DNA from: Platycnemis pennipes
Taxonomy: Eukaryota; Arthropoda; Insecta; Odonata; Platycnemididae
Reading direction: 5' to 3'
DNA length: 64,000 nucleotides
NCBI GenBank assembly: GCA_933228895.1
Contig: OW121855.1
Location: forward strand, 39,198,698-39,262,697
The notes beneath the pieces are model-generated. The model was not told the DNA's origin. It saw only the letters and a list, made by a program, of their open reading frames with translations, and searched no databases. Positions 11,501 through 26,500 of this stretch are shown here, piece by piece (the stretch's first letter is position 1; the number at the start of each line of letters is the position of its first letter). The position numbers were made by a program, and so were the translations under genes.

Positions 11501-14500
11501 TCCACTCCTCTGCTTCCCATCCTTTTCCCTCCATGAAACCCCTATATAAACTCCACCAACTCGACAGATACATCAATCCCTTTGATAAAGTGACCTGCAA
11601 CGGCCATGAAACGTCAGGTATCACACCTGGATATAGTACTTGGGGTACACCCGAACAACAAATATATTGTGTAGACATCTATAATGACCCAAGAAAGTTT
11701 CAATCAAGAATTACATAGAGACTCTTTTGGTACACCTACAAATTTTACTCTTCTTGCAATCTTTCATAAAATTAACACCATAATAAAATGTACCATTGGT
11801 CAGTTCAAAGAATTTATCTGCATGGCTCTTTTTTGTCTATAGATCCACAATATTCTTCAAGGTGTACACCATTTACTGGGGTACACCATGTACAAGGTGT
11901 ACACCAAATTAACCACCATAAGTTACATCAACATCACATTCTTTTTGATTTTTTTTTCACTCAAGATAAGCGATTTCACATTAATTTTATTATCCAATTG
12001 GATTGGACTTAAGTCCATCTGTTTTCCAACCACCCCTCTTCAATTCTAATATTCAAGTATTGATTGCCTAGCAGATGCTGCTACTCCATGTGTTGGGTAA
12101 TGAAAAGTTCTTCATAAATGCAACCTTAATCAAAGAATAATGCTGTAAGGGGATCTGCTCGCATGAAAAAGGGTCAGCTTGTGTCCTGGTTCAGTGGCCA
12201 AAAGGTCTGGTCTGGTACCCCACAATATTGTGCCCCAAAGGGGAGAATCATAAAAGGAGCTTTGTCTCACATTTGCATTGGCCACAACTGTGTTGACCTG
12301 TTTTTCTGTCAATTGTACTTGAAGGAATATCAAGGGAAAAAAATATATGACATAACATATTTTCATGACAAATTTCTTGATGTTGGCATGCAAATGTTAG
12401 AACTGGTTGTAATAAAATTAGAACTTCAGGTGTGGAAAGGGTAGTATAAGGTTATTTGCACCAACTATGAGTGTTTTTATTGTCATTTAAGTATAAAGAA
12501 TATTGTATTATTGAGATATCATTTAGGAAAGCATAAATCCATTTAATTTTTACCATGCCTCAAGATGGGATATATCGTTAACTCATAGTATATTATGCCA
12601 TGAATCATACAAAGAACCTTGAAAATATTTGATAACTTTTTTACTGGTAACTATAATTTTATCAGAGGGACAAAATATAAAAAATGTACCTACCTTGGGA
12701 ATTATATGACCTCTGAACTCTATGTCCTTCTTAAAATGTACTGGGGCGTGTGGCACTGACATTGGCACCACAGTACTGCACCGTAGTATTTCCATTATTG
12801 TTGCCTCAGTGTATGGAAGTCTATGGCTGAAAAAAATACATTTAGATTTTTACAAACCTTTTCAAATTTAATGGGGGCGTTTACTCAGAACCAAAATTGC
12901 ATTTTTGTACACAAAATCGTTAGATGGAAATGAAAAATGAATTTTTGTGAAAACATCAATCTTCTAACCAGAGCCATTCACTCATAAATCAAAAATTAAA
13001 ATAAGCAAAAGGTGGCACCCACTGAAAAAGCTGCTTTGAGACCATTTACGTCATCTACCTCCTGTTCTTGACTGCATTTAGGTAAAGGGAAGGGAGTAAA
13101 GGGGGGTGTCGGAAGGTCTGCTTGTACAGATCCTGTCGCAACTGCTCCATTGGCACAGTCAGCTGTGTGTCCCCCATTGTGATAAGGCAAAGTAGCTTTG
13201 TGGGCTCAGGTGTGATTGGATGAGTGGATGACGTAAGAGGTCACATGCCCATGCATTTTTCCGAAAGGGTTAAAAATATCAGTTTTTCGCCACTTATAAC
13301 TACTAATTGATGGATTGAAAAACAGAAGAATATGGGTCTTTTTATTTTACAAACTCTTATCATATTTGGCAATAAAATAATTATGGTAAACGACCCCATT
13401 GGTACAGGTAGATCATTGATTTTCAGGCATGCTTGGTTCTTAGGCCATGTCAGATTGATTTTTCTGGACCAGTGTTTGTTCTTCCTCTGATGAACATGCT
13501 AAACAAATATTAAAAATTAATATCATAATTAAATGGAAAAACAGGAATAAACAATATCTGTTTACAGAATCATCATCATCATTGGTCAACAATCCTAGGA
13601 TTGGTTTGACGCAGCTTTCCACTCAATTCTTCTATCGGCCAACCTTTTCATTGTGATGTAATTCTTCTCTTTTGAAAAATTAATGATAGTGAAATGTTGT
13701 GAGTGGTGATGATTTAGGCCAAGGTTACAGACTTGTGTTGCAGATCTACATGCCTATGTCTTACTAAACAGATGAGGACGTGTGGAACAAATATTTAATG
13801 TCATGGATGACGTAAAACGGAAAAGAGAAGAAAAATTAATTATTTTAGGAGATTTGAATGCTAATATCAGCAAAGGTCAAGATGGAAGACTGGAAAATTT
13901 GATTTTGGAAATAAGTTCTCCTCTAACTTGGAGTTAGTAAACTCTTAGTTATAGGAGAAAGACTACTTGAATTCTGTGCACTTCACAATTCATTAGTGGT
14001 AAACTCATTGTTTGAAGACCTCGGGTAAAGAAGATATAGGTACATGAAAAATGCCAGGAGACAGAAGTATGTGTCAAAGTGGCTACATTTTAGTAATCCA
14101 GAGATTCAGGAACCAAGTGAAGGACATCAGAAGCTACCCTGGGACATAGATATTGACAGTGATCGCACATTAGTAATGATGAAATGCCACTTGAAGTTCA
14201 AGAACTGGAGAAAAAAATGAAGAACATATGGCAAATAGAAATACTGAAGGAACCTCAACATTGATTGGTGTTTCTAAAGGTGGAAGGAAACAAGTTGGAA
14301 GAGCACATGAATATGAAATCAGTGGCTGAGAGATGGAAAAACTTTTAATTTGTCCTACAGGGAATTGTAAAAGAGATTCTTGGCTGAAGGAAAGGTACCA
14401 AGAAGAACCCCTAGATCATGGAAGAAGTGTTGGATATGATTGAAAAGAGAAGGAAATGAAAAATATGTTAATAGTAGAAGAGAAACAATGCTGCAAAAGA

Positions 14501-17500
14501 ATAATAAATAAAGTAAGTTGTAAACTGTGAGGAGAAAAGAATTTGTTTGCTGGGTACCTATTCAGGCAAGGCAACTGACAGCTGAGGTCATTTGCACTAT
14601 TTAGGATAGGTGACTAATTGGGTAATGGTAGGAGTTATGGGGATGATAATGAGGGAAGGGCAGAGAGAAACCTGGTGTCAACATTAGCCTACTCTTAATG
14701 ACAGTTTCCAAGGGGACCACGGCTTAATATCCCATGCAATGGATGGATTATTGAACCAGAAATGCCCTCCACTTTAGTAAGGACTCTAGTAAGGAATGGT
14801 TTGCCACTGAAAAATCCACCTCTACTACGAATTGAAATGGGCCCTTGGGATGGGAGTTCAGTGCTCTAGCCACTGAACCAATTCAATCCCCCAAAAGAGA
14901 TTTGGATGAAGGATCTATGGCAAGGCGTACAAATCCTACCTCGTACAGGAATAGAGGAAGTTTCCAACAGAATAGTGGAGAACCACTTCGAAGCAAGATG
15001 CAGTGGCATAAGGGACAAGAATGGAGAATATTTAATGGAAAATAAGGATGAAGTGAAGAGATATAAGGAATATTTGGAGCAGTTATACAATGGGAGCAAT
15101 CTCATTGTGATGGCAATTGAAGAAGAAAATGAAGTAAAGAAGGATGATATGGGAGACTCGATTTTGAGATCAGAATTTGAGGCAGATGTAAGTGACCTGT
15201 GGATAAATAAGACTTTGGGAATTACCTATATTCCTGCTGAGCAAATTAAAAATGCAGGAGTGAAGCTGATATCTCAGGTGTGCAATGCTGTGTGTGATGT
15301 TTATAAGATGAGAGATGCCCATGGACTTTGAAAAAAACCTATTTCCAAAAAGAAGACTAAGGACTATGAAGATTGTAAGACAATGAGCCTGACAATATAT
15401 GCCATGAATATACTGACAGGGATCATCTACAGAAGATTAGGAAGAAAAGCTGATGTTCCTGGAAGAAGACCAATATGGATTCAGGAATAGCAAGGGCACA
15501 AGAAAGGCAATTCTGGTCCCTAGCCTACTAATGGAGAAGAGAATGGTCTTTGGTGCATTTGTGGATGTGATGAAGGAATTTGAAAACATAGATTAGAATT
15601 CTGAAAGGAATTGGGAGTGTCCTACATTTACTTAAGCATTATCCACATTATCGCAGGAACTCGTCCTTTAACGTGCAGTACTTGTTCACACTGAGGGGAA
15701 CTGGAAGAACCATAATGCTGGTTCCTCCAGCCTAAATTGGGGGATGCGCACAGCGATTCGCTCCATGGTAGCCTGCCTGGTGTGCACAGGGTCAAGCATA
15801 GTCGTGGGATTTAATCAGAAACACCACAAGGAAACAGACAGTAGTAAGGTACCGTACAAAAAAAAACACTTAAAAGTGGATGGGACGTGATATTCTTGAG
15901 CCCGCACTCGACACACGGGGCGCATAGAATGGCGGCTGCAACACATGGGTCAAATCTCACCAAATCATGTTGTGGTCACCACTTTATATGAAAACCAAAT
16001 AGCTGTGTTTAGACCCTCCAGTGAAGAAACTAGAATAAAGAAAGTAGTAAGGCAAGGTCTACCTCTGTCATTTTCATTGTTTACATTGAGAGATCCATCA
16101 ATTGAATTTAAAAAAAAAAAAGATCTCTGAAGTGAAACCCTGGGGGCAAGAAATTAGCATGCTGCATTTTGCTGATCACATAGCAGTAATGGCATTAACA
16201 GAAAGATATTTAAAGAAGACTCAAGCTATCTTGGGAAAAAATGATGGCCAACAATCACCTGAAGACAATAAAAATAAAACAAAGGTAATGGTATGCAGTA
16301 CAGAGATAACAGGCCTAGACCAATGTTCAGCATAGGAAACATAAGCTGAAGATGTGATTGAATATGCATTGTTATCTAGGAAGTCAAATAACTTGTTAGA
16401 GTTGAAGCAAGAAGAAAGTAGTCAGTAAAATAGTGCAGGTAAAGAATGTTTTCTACCTAAATTGCAGCAAAAAATACAAGTGTGGAAGTTAGGAAACAAT
16501 TCATCAGAACAAGTATTTTGGCCCTCTTAGTGGCAGTCAGGCAATAACAGCAGCAGAGAAGTCATGGCTGGGAGAATTTGAAATGTGGTGCTACTGAAGA
16601 ATGTTGAGGATTTAAATGGACAACCAAGTGACTTAGGAAGAAGTCATGAAAAGAGTGGGTAAAAGAGAAGTCTGCTAAAACCTTTTAAGAAGAGTGTACA
16701 ACTTAATCAGCCATGTCTTGAGACATGATGGCCTGATGAACGCAATCTTAATTGTGGGCCAGTGTCGAGGCATATGTTCATCTCTGGATTCTCCGATGAC
16801 TAAACCAAAATGTAAAAATAAAGAAGGATTAATAGCATGTCATAAAACATTTGAAAGTATACATACAACGTGTTGTTCCTTTTTTGTCGAAGAAACAACG
16901 TAAAAAGACCAACTTCTAGCTACAGATTTGCTCATTTTAGAGAATGTTTCGCTGTCAATACCGCACAATGCTGAGGATGAATTTTAAATGGGGGCCCAGG
17001 GCAAACTGCCTCCCTTCCCCCTCCACCTCTGGACAGCCTTGGCCTACGAGAGATTCCGAGCTTGAATGGCAGAAGTGGGATGAGCAACAAAAGCAATAGC
17101 TTCAGAGATGACTTGCTTAGCTTAACACCATGCGCGATACGTGCCCCACGCCCACGCTCTCCCATCCCCTCCACTGAAGATGACTATGGCATTAAGCTAG
17201 GCAAGTCATCTCTGAAACTGGTGCATCTGTCGCTCGTTCGGCTTCTGTTAGTCACATTTGGCACTGCTGAACCTGCCCTTACCCCCTCATTCGACACAGT
17301 GTATTCTGCTCTGCACCCAACTTTCCTGTGCTTTGTCTTTTCTCTGTTCTGCTTTTGCACTTCTTTACGGTCCTGTAGGGTGTACAATTATGGGTTATAC
17401 AGTGTATTTTAAATAAAGAAAAGTGTTTTTAGGCTGTGCATGGCTTATAGTGATCATCATTCACAATAAAATATTTCTACAGGGAAATCAGGGAAATTCT

Positions 17501-20500
17501 ATTTGACAACGGGGAAACCCATCGATTCGTCTTCGCAAAGTAGCATGCAAAAGGTATTTTTCGGCATGCATAGATAGTTTCTACATTCCCATAAATCACC
17601 AAGACCATGGTAAACATTTACCAAGCGTCAATCATTCTCAAAATGAGAAATTTATTGACAAATTAAATTCAAAAATACAAGTGTAAGTGGAACCCGGGAT
17701 TCTCTCTCTGTATTTAGCAAAATTTAAGATTTTTATGCCAGTTTCCAGAAGTCTGACTGGATATTTGCATGCAATGAGTATTTTAGCTAGAGAAATGAGA
17801 GGATAATACTCTGTGGAAAAAACTTAATTTGAACGGTACTGTATTGAATGTCACAGCATATTAAGAACACATTATTTTTTAATGCTCCATTTGCCAACTG
17901 ATGAGTTGGTTTTGTGGTTTACAGAAGCAAGAGGATTATAGTTGCAAAAAGGCTGATGTTGGACTCTGTTTTTGGGATTATCGTTCAAAAAATAAACTAA
18001 TAATTGTCTTAGTGGTTGAAATATTTATAAATAATTTTATTAATACTGGTATTTGATGTAGAAATTGCGATGCCTCGATATAAAATCTTCTTAAAATTGT
18101 TTACTTTGAATTAAATTCCTGTACTGTTAAATATAATAATATATTCATAAAATGCACACAATAAGCAATTAAATTTTTTAAATACTCTTTATTTTATCAG
18201 GCACTCACAAAAACATGTCATTGGTATCTGTGTTTTTCGGAAACATGTCGTGCATCGGCCGACCTACCCTTTTCATCTGCGATGACTAGTGAAAATCATC
18301 ATGCCTCACCACTGTTGTGGGCACTGAAATTATCTGTTTAATTTGTATGGCCTTATTCAAATTCATGGTTTTGTAACGTTTGGATGATAAATTATATCAA
18401 GCATAAAAAAATAAGTGGATAAATACATCGTTGGGTACTAAATCCACTTATTACGAGTCATATACACCGGATTATCATCTCTCCATTCTCTTGTAGCCAT
18501 TGGGTTAGTAGGTACACATGTTGCTCTCACAATAAGCATACTGCCAGCATTAAGCTATACATAACAGAATCAACAAGATAAAGGAACATAATGAGTTCTG
18601 AAAGACTGTGCCTCTATCCTCACTCCAGTAAACTAGTAAAGTGGGGAATGTAATTTTTAAGTTTCAATTGTAATTTTATCTGAATTAAAAGAGGTTGTAT
18701 GAACATGCCATAGTAAATATATATCCACTTTAGTTGAATCCATTACTTATTGAAATATAAAAGGCAAAAAGTTTTATTTTTTTAGACAAAAATTTAAATC
18801 ATAATGATGCATTACATTAAAAGTGTATGCTGATTATGAACTCACATTTGAAAAATAAACATTCCAGCTATTTTTAATTTCACATTATATTCACAGTTAT
18901 TGCAATGATTATTTTGTTGATACAAAGTTCTGGTTTGGGGTCATCCACATTTAGGGCTTCAAGAATAGGTTCCCATACCACAGTGTAAATGAATTTTTTT
19001 CTTCCTGTCGTTAAATCAAAAGTCATTTTCAAGGCTGGTGATCTACCACCCTATACCACATGCCCTTGGGGTAGGCCATTAGGTTACATATGTAGATGCA
19101 GATGAAAGGGTGAACATTTAGTGATCGTTGAATCATTTTAGTCTGTCCCTTGGAAAATTATGGCGACTATTTTCTATATTGCTTAGGTGTAGGCATAATC
19201 CATATCTATTGTTTATTATTGAGGCATGCTTTGATTATTCTCAGTTAGCCTTATAGTTCATATGAAAGGAAAGAAAATGGGGATTAAAAACTAATACTTT
19301 TCATGGGTAATAGCTGAATGTGAACTACACCTTATAATTGGTAAAAAGTTTGGGTGAAGAATGCTTACCTGTCTCTGTCATGGAAAGAAGGAAGCCTATC
19401 ATTGCCGATAACATTATCCAGTTCTTCCTGAACTTTTTGTTGTACCTCAGGGTTGAGAATCATATATAGCAATGAGAAAACAATAGTGTTGAAAGTTGTG
19501 TCATATCCTGCACTGAATAAATCCATTCCTATTCCAACTAGCTGTTGATCTGCCAATGCAAAATAAAATTATGTTGGTTACTACTCACTCTTGGGCCTTC
19601 ATGACTTGAAATGGCAGTGATTTAAGTAAAAGCATGGCAGATGAAACATTTGCTTGTTGGGGTGGAATGGAATGAAAAATTCCCAGCAGAAGAATCTTCT
19701 AGATATTCTAAATGTTTAGAGAGAAGGGGGGTACATATTTCCTTCCACATAATGCATTTATCAATTAAACACATTTATTAATGTTACTAATCCATACAAA
19801 ATAACAATTTTTCTTTCTTTATGCTTTTCTTTGGACACACACTGGTCACTAACCTGTGAATGTGGTATCAGGGTCATTCTTTCTCTTCTCCATTTCTGAC
19901 AAATAAATATCAATGAAATCTCTTGGACTTGCTAAATCAATGCTTTTCTTATGTTCATCTACATCCTTCTGCAAGTACAAGACACAGTATGAATATTCTT
20001 GATTACTATAGAAAACTACTTGAAGTAATGCCAGTAGTTTTCTGAATGCTTTATGCTTGTTTAAGGTAATAATTCAGTTACAATCTGGCCAATTTTAATC
20101 TTTCCTTAATATTTGTGATTTCTGGAGGAATAACATATGACAAAATTAAGGATTTCTCTTGAGAAACTAGCTGTGATCATTTGCTATTTGTTGCAATTAC
20201 ATGTATCTTTATCAATTTTCTATCACCCACAGCCAAATAAATATCTTATGTACATTAAATGCATCATAATTTAATGATTTTAAGATATCTTAGCTAGAAG
20301 ATTTTCTGCTTTGACCACAAATAAAAGTCTGCTGGTATTATACATTGGGATGTGTTACTGTTAAGTCTCTCCTGTGACTTCTCTTAAAAATGAATTTATG
20401 CTACTTGTAAGATGATGATTGCTAGATTTTTGTTGTGTAAACCTTAAAAAGAAAGATGTATTGATTTTATGTCAACATATTTCTGGATAACATGTCTTTT

Positions 20501-23500
20501 AAATGGTGAAGCCAGGAAATCTACATGTTTGTGTTTTTTCAGGAATGAAAAGGACTCATCATTACCATTATTTTCAGAGTCCATCATTTTAAAGAAAAAT
20601 ATAAATCAGGTTTCCTCTTTCCTACTTTAGTAGTGCTTTCAACATGACACAATTACAGGTTTGCCCCCCTCCCCCCTTCTGGGGTTGGGCACCTCACTTA
20701 CAAACAATTTGAGGGCTGTTATAACAGTATATTGGACTGGTTTTTACCCTTTGACTGTGGATGACCCTACCAGGAGCAATTTTTACAACACCATCCAATC
20801 CAACTCTAAGGGCCATGGGAACATAAGCCATAGGAAAACAAATATGGTGCTTTTTTGGAACAAAAAGTACATGATTAATATTTGAAGTAATAAGGTCACA
20901 GGCTAGAGCAGGTGGAGCAATTTAGCTATTCAGCTAATGTGTTGGAGAAAAAGGGGCATAGTAGCAGTGAAGTTTCAAGGAGAATGATGTGATTACTGTA
21001 GGAGGAAACTGTTGACTGGGTCGTTAAGAGAGGATGGGAAGAAAAGACTGGTGAAAGGTCTTATATGAAGTGTGGCATTACTTGGTGACAAAAGATAGAC
21101 ATAAATAAAAGAGACTGAAAATTAACGTTCAGATTTTTTAAAAATGTGAGTATGGGGAAGGGTGGAGAAGGAAACTGAGTAGTGGTACATAATTAGTTAT
21201 TTAGAGGAGGTGACTACCTGCTAAGGTCATTTGCACCATTTAAGATTGGTGGGCATGTGAAATGAGATTGTAATCGAAGAAATTGAATGGTTGAAGAGAA
21301 ACGTGGTGTCCCTATTAGCATGCTCATAACAAAATGTGTTAAAGGGTCCTTGGTTTAATGCCCCTTTAGACAGATGGAGGACGGAGCTTGAAGTGCTGTC
21401 CTCACAAAGCTGAAGTTGGGACTGGTATAATAATGAAAAAATTCTCTGCCACCAATGGTAATTATCCAGACCCTCAGGATGGAAATCTAGTACTCTAGCC
21501 ACCATACCAATTCATTATTCTCTAAGGAAAGGAAGATAAATGAGGAAGTGCTTGGGAAGGTAGGAGATGAAAGGAAGTTGACTGAAGAAATTAGAAGGAA
21601 ATAGTTGATGCATTTTTTTCTAGATTTCATTTATACCTACCTTAATGAATGATCTCACTATTATTCTCTTCTTATTGATTTCTACAGCATTAGAAAGGAA
21701 TGGAAACATTACTGCAAGCTTTGGGAATGCCATTTCCAATTTTCCTCCAATTTCATTTTGGGCTATTACTTCCTTGATAAAATTCTGTAATTGGTTGAGA
21801 TAAGGATCAGAGAATCCATATCTTTTACCTGCCAAAATGTGCCAAATTATATTTATATTTGCAGTTCCAAGAATATCATGCACAACAATCTGGAAAGAAA
21901 AGTAATGATATGCTAGTGACTGAAGGTGGTAGAAAACATGCTATAAGTACGTACTATGAACTTTGAGATTAATGTTGAGGTGATATTGCAGATTTTGTAC
22001 ATCAAATGTTTGACTAGGGACTGGAAGGCTCCAGTGTCAATGCAGATGAATTGGCTTTGAGAATCTTGACCCAAAATATGAGCTGCATGACTTTGTTTCC
22101 CCAGCCACACACCCTTGAGGTAGCTGGCAGGATAGTCAGTAGATAGATATAGATGTTAGGAATTTACGAGAGGCTTTGGTAAATAAAATAACCTCCCTGC
22201 TCTGAATTAATTCGTGATTCTTATTAACCTCTATTCCTTGGGGTTGTTGCTATGTGTGCTTCACCATCACTAAATTTTTAGGTCAATCACTCTCTAAGTA
22301 AGAGAGGCTGTATATAAGTCATTTCCTAGTCCCAATCAAGTAGTGTATCAAACACAGATACTTACCTCAGTTTTTCATTTGCATGGTATGTCTGAATGAT
22401 TTATAGTTATTAAACAGTAAAACTCATTTATCAATATCACGCATGTAACGAAATCCCACATATAACAAGGTGATTTCATGGTCCCTTGGACTTTCCTATG
22501 GTCGCATATGCTAAATACCCCGCATATAATGAGTACAGATGATACGAAAACCCTGCTTTAGCGAACTATTCTTTGGTCCCTTGGCCAATTATTGCCTCTT
22601 TTATAACAAATTTCTCGCCATCTCCATAACCTAACCACCCCTTCCCGCACAAAGTAAGTAAGTTGTTGTCAGGCATAGCCATCGCTTTAGCCTACAACAG
22701 AGCGATTACATGTGGCAATTCAGCTGCTCGGTAAATCCTGCCCTTCAGGTGTTTGATGCAAAGAAAAACTCTCGATTGTGAACTCTGAAATGCTTGGTGA
22801 AATATTTTAGCCATCAACCTGCACTTAATAGCCATCAACCTGTGCTTAATAGCCATCAACCTGTGCTACAAAATTTAACTGATACACATCTAAGTCGTTG
22901 AGCTTTTCTATTACATTTCTGATTTAATTCAAACTTTAGCAAAAAAACGAGTTGATTGTTAATTGGTGTTTTGCAGTGTTTGAGGCTGCATATGCACTAT
23001 TTTCAAGGTGGTGAATCATCCTGAACACTTCCTCATCCATGTTCATCTGGCGCATGCATTGCCGAAACGTTTACTGCACTTCCATCCCCTCCGCTGGAGT
23101 CACTCGCGGGCTTTCCTCATTCCTCATCCTGGATATTTGATATCAGTCATATCAATGGATATTTGATCAACAGTTTTGGATTCACCACTTATTTGCCGTA
23201 CACAATTGCTTTACTCATCCTTAACCGATCCAGCCATGTGTTGGTAGCTGTAAGCCCTTGAGTATTCAAACAACTAGTCATTTTCCCTGCTTCTTCTTGA
23301 CGGTGCTGACTGATGAGAATGTTGCTAGCTCTAGCTAAATAAAACCATTTCCTAAGCATGCCCTCTAAGTCTTCATTCTTCGCTGTTTGTGTCATTTTTA
23401 CGCTGACCTTAACTGCAGATTTTTCAATGGTACCTCTTTGAGCTAAATCAGTGGAGATGAAATGTCATATTTATTTGCTATTTCCTTCTTTTGAAATTTT

Positions 23501-26500
23501 ATGATTATTGTCCACGTTGTTATAAATTTTTTTCTTCATATCGATAGATGGAGATTTTCTCTAAGTTTAATTTTTTTAACTTCACTTGCAGCCTGAATAG
23601 AAGACATTCTCATGATCCTATCACAACAGTTGTAATCAATCACCACACCCAGGATCTGAGTCATGTTGTGCTGCATAAATTTATAGTGTAGGAAGATGTG
23701 CGAGTGCAGTGGTAATCTTACTCGCAAAATATCAGCATTTTTTACACAGACTAGTCAAAGAACAATGCATCACAATCTACATTTAAGTAATGCCCAGCAC
23801 TCCTTGTAGTTAAAGACCATCTGACTCAATAATGAGACTCAATAATCGGACATACATCTCAGTGTCAACACCAAGAAGTAGAAAAAATAGCTACTATAGT
23901 TGTTTGAATCTTCAAGGGTTTATAGCTAGGTACCAATAGATGGTTGGATCGGTGTACACCCCAACGCTTGCCAGTCGTAGATTTCGATTATTTTAATTTG
24001 GGTATAACTTCATATCCCTTGTGGTGAACATGAAGCTGTAATTGTTTAATCATCAGCAATATCATGTTACCTTCGCATTAATGTGCTCTACCTTGATTAC
24101 TTTTTGTGAAAGACGCTGATCGTTTGGAGTCATCAAGAGAGAATGCCCTCTCCCTTTCCTCTGTTATTGCCAGCGATATTGTGTTTGGCTTAAAAGATAT
24201 TGTAGACTATGATTACATCTACATCTACGTCTACATAATACCCTGCGAGCTACCACAAGGGTGTGAGGCAGGGGATGGAGATCACCAAACATGCGATATT
24301 GACATTCAACTAGGATATTTAATAGAAACATGCTGGATAATAGGGTCACATGCAACTAGGTGGTTAGTATCCACGTAGTAATAAAGGTTGTAATATAGTA
24401 ATAACACATAGTAATAAACATAAAGTAAATAATAGGTTGCTAATACATACATCATCCACTAAAGACTATTCTAACAATACTTCACTTATCTATCCCTTTC
24501 CTTTGCTGATTACCTACTTTGTGCCGAAAATGCTGATCGTTTAGAATTGTTGACAGAGCATGCCCTCTTCCTTGCCCCTTTGTCTATTTTGCAACGCAGA
24601 GTGATGACTGATTTCATCGCGATGCAATGGACTAAAATGGCCTGACATTTCGAGTTTTGTAACGTGTTCTTTCATACACATTGCATCGAAAATATTGAAC
24701 AGGAGTGGTAGCACATAAATATTGAACATATTAATGCACATAATTCTTCACTTATTTTTAGGTAACAGCATTTTTAATTTTTTGAAGCAAGTGAAACCTC
24801 AAAGCCTCACATATGGAGTTCCAATGTCATAGTCCACATTTGTGAATTGCTGAAGGCATTTCAAGAGTTGGTGTGCATCAACAGAGTGTGCATAAATATT
24901 TATTACCAAACATATCATAATAGAGCACTTTTACACCAAAAGACGTTAATGATGTTTACCATTTTTAATCGGTAAAAACCATCACTCAGGAAAAGATCAG
25001 TGTGATATTTTGTGAATGATTAACTAGTATCGGTAAAAATAATTAAATATATGTAGGCAATAATAGGATAATTAAAAAAAGTATGCTGTGGGCGATGGTA
25101 CATTTTTAATTGATTTGTTCTGTTAATACAGACGAGTAATGACAAAAAGCTTGCGATTCTACAATGAGCACAGCGAAACATGCTCTATTTTGGATCTAAC
25201 AAAATCCTGTTTATAACGAAATGAAAGGTCGGTCCCCTAAAATTCGTTTTAACCGAGTTTTGCTGTACATCCAAGTGATATTATATGTTCTACTTAAATA
25301 CATAGTTTTACTACCAGTGTTTGCCGACACAACCACTTATAAGTCAACTGGTTCAAAGTTATTCAGTGAAATGTTTACACAGATTTTTTTCCTTGCTATA
25401 GCATACACTTACATGTATACACATATATATATACACTTGGGGTTACTTAAACTTGGGGTTACTTAAACTTGGGGTTAAACAACTTATGAATCACTTTCTA
25501 TTGATAATATTCATTACTAAAAATGCCAGCATCGTGTATCTGGAATACTATTTTATTTAATTTGAATGGGGTCATTTTCCATATTTTTTTAATTCCTGAT
25601 TCTGATAGAGTTTGTAAAATAAAAAGACCTGTATTTTTCCGTTTTTTGATCCGTCAATTATTTCCCGAGTTATAGGCGTCGAAAAACTGATGTTTATAAC
25701 CCTTTCGGAAAAGTGGGCATGGTGCAACCTCTGACGTATATCGACTTTGTCCAATCACAACTGAGCCCACGAAGCTACTTTGCCTTATCGCAATGGTGGG
25801 ACACAGCTGACTCGGCCAATGGGAACGATTGCGACAGCATCTGTGCGAGCAGACCTTCCGAGAATCCCCCTCCACTCCCTTCCCCTCTCCTAAAAGCAGT
25901 CAAGGACGGGAGGAATATGACGTCAATGTTACCACATCAGCATTTTCTGTGGGCGTCACCTTTTGCTTATTTAAATTTTTGATTTACAAGTGAATGGTTG
26001 AGGTTAGAAGATTAATTTTTTCGCTAAAATTATTTTTTCGTTTCCATCTAACAATTTCGTGTACAAAATTGCGATTTCGGTTCCGAGTAAACGTCCCCAT
26101 TATTTAAATGACATTTGTGTTGAATGATTGCTATGTGGTCATCATAATAGGAGGAAAAGGGTAAACATTAATTTTGGTTGTGCACTGTAATTTTGAATAT
26201 TTACATCAAGAAAGAAATCAAAGACCTAAGTATTGAATAGCCATGGGGAAAAATTAGAGTGATTCATTTAAGCCAATGCACAGACCACCATGCTACCCAG
26301 GATTCCTAATCCTAGTGGAAATTTTTAGGAGGATCTATAGGAGCTAGGTCTCATTTGCCATTACGGTCCATCAAGGACGACACTCATAATGAGGAATTGG
26401 GCCTCTAGGAAACAACTACATACTAGCAATGATAGATTCTATAAATTATTGCCATGGGCGATAAGCCACTAGTGTAAGATTTTAGTTTGCTAATATGCAT

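Larger units (their letters stand above)
13730..16790 (+). pseudogene. Degenerate near-full RTE-type LINE (intron 6)
   Basis: Plus-strand blocks in the right order: endonuclease motif LIILGDLNANIS near 13835, linker with RFTR-like helices to 14500, a central segment 14906-15331 (EEVSNRIVENHFEARCSGIR), RT around 15540-15600, FADHIAVMA near 16165 (catalytic Asp pair changed to Asp-His), and a C-terminal FEMWCY/VLRHDGLMN near 16580-16740. Stops and frameshifts are frequent and two unrelated inserts (14560-14890, 15620-15960) interrupt it. Orientation is opposite to the host gene. Confidence 0.75.
22418..25266 (-). mobile_element. Pogo/Tigger-like transposon (intron 3)
   Basis: Inverted ends ACAGTAAAACTCATTTAT at the left and, antisense at the right, ACAGCAAAACTCGGTTAA, both followed by AACGAAAT-type words and a GGTCCC box. 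On the minus strand, 23560-23189 decodes as a CENP-B/pogo helix-turn-helix region: STDLAQRGTIEKSAVKVSV, then NEDLEGMLRKWFYLARASNI and NTWLDRLRM. The DDE region is destroyed and a LINE 3' end sits inside. About 2.85 kb; TA target site not cleanly preserved. Confidence 0.75.

Noticed and set aside
11856..11912. GGTGTACACC palindromes as hormone-receptor or other regulatory sites of the P450
   Set aside because: They adjoin Penelope-like sequence and no known half-site arrangement is evident; more likely element relics.
25713..25982. 89-codon frame and its twin at 61862-62125 as conserved proteins
   Set aside because: They are two copies of the family A TIR element. Similarity is explained by common descent of the DNA and the third copy does not keep the frame.
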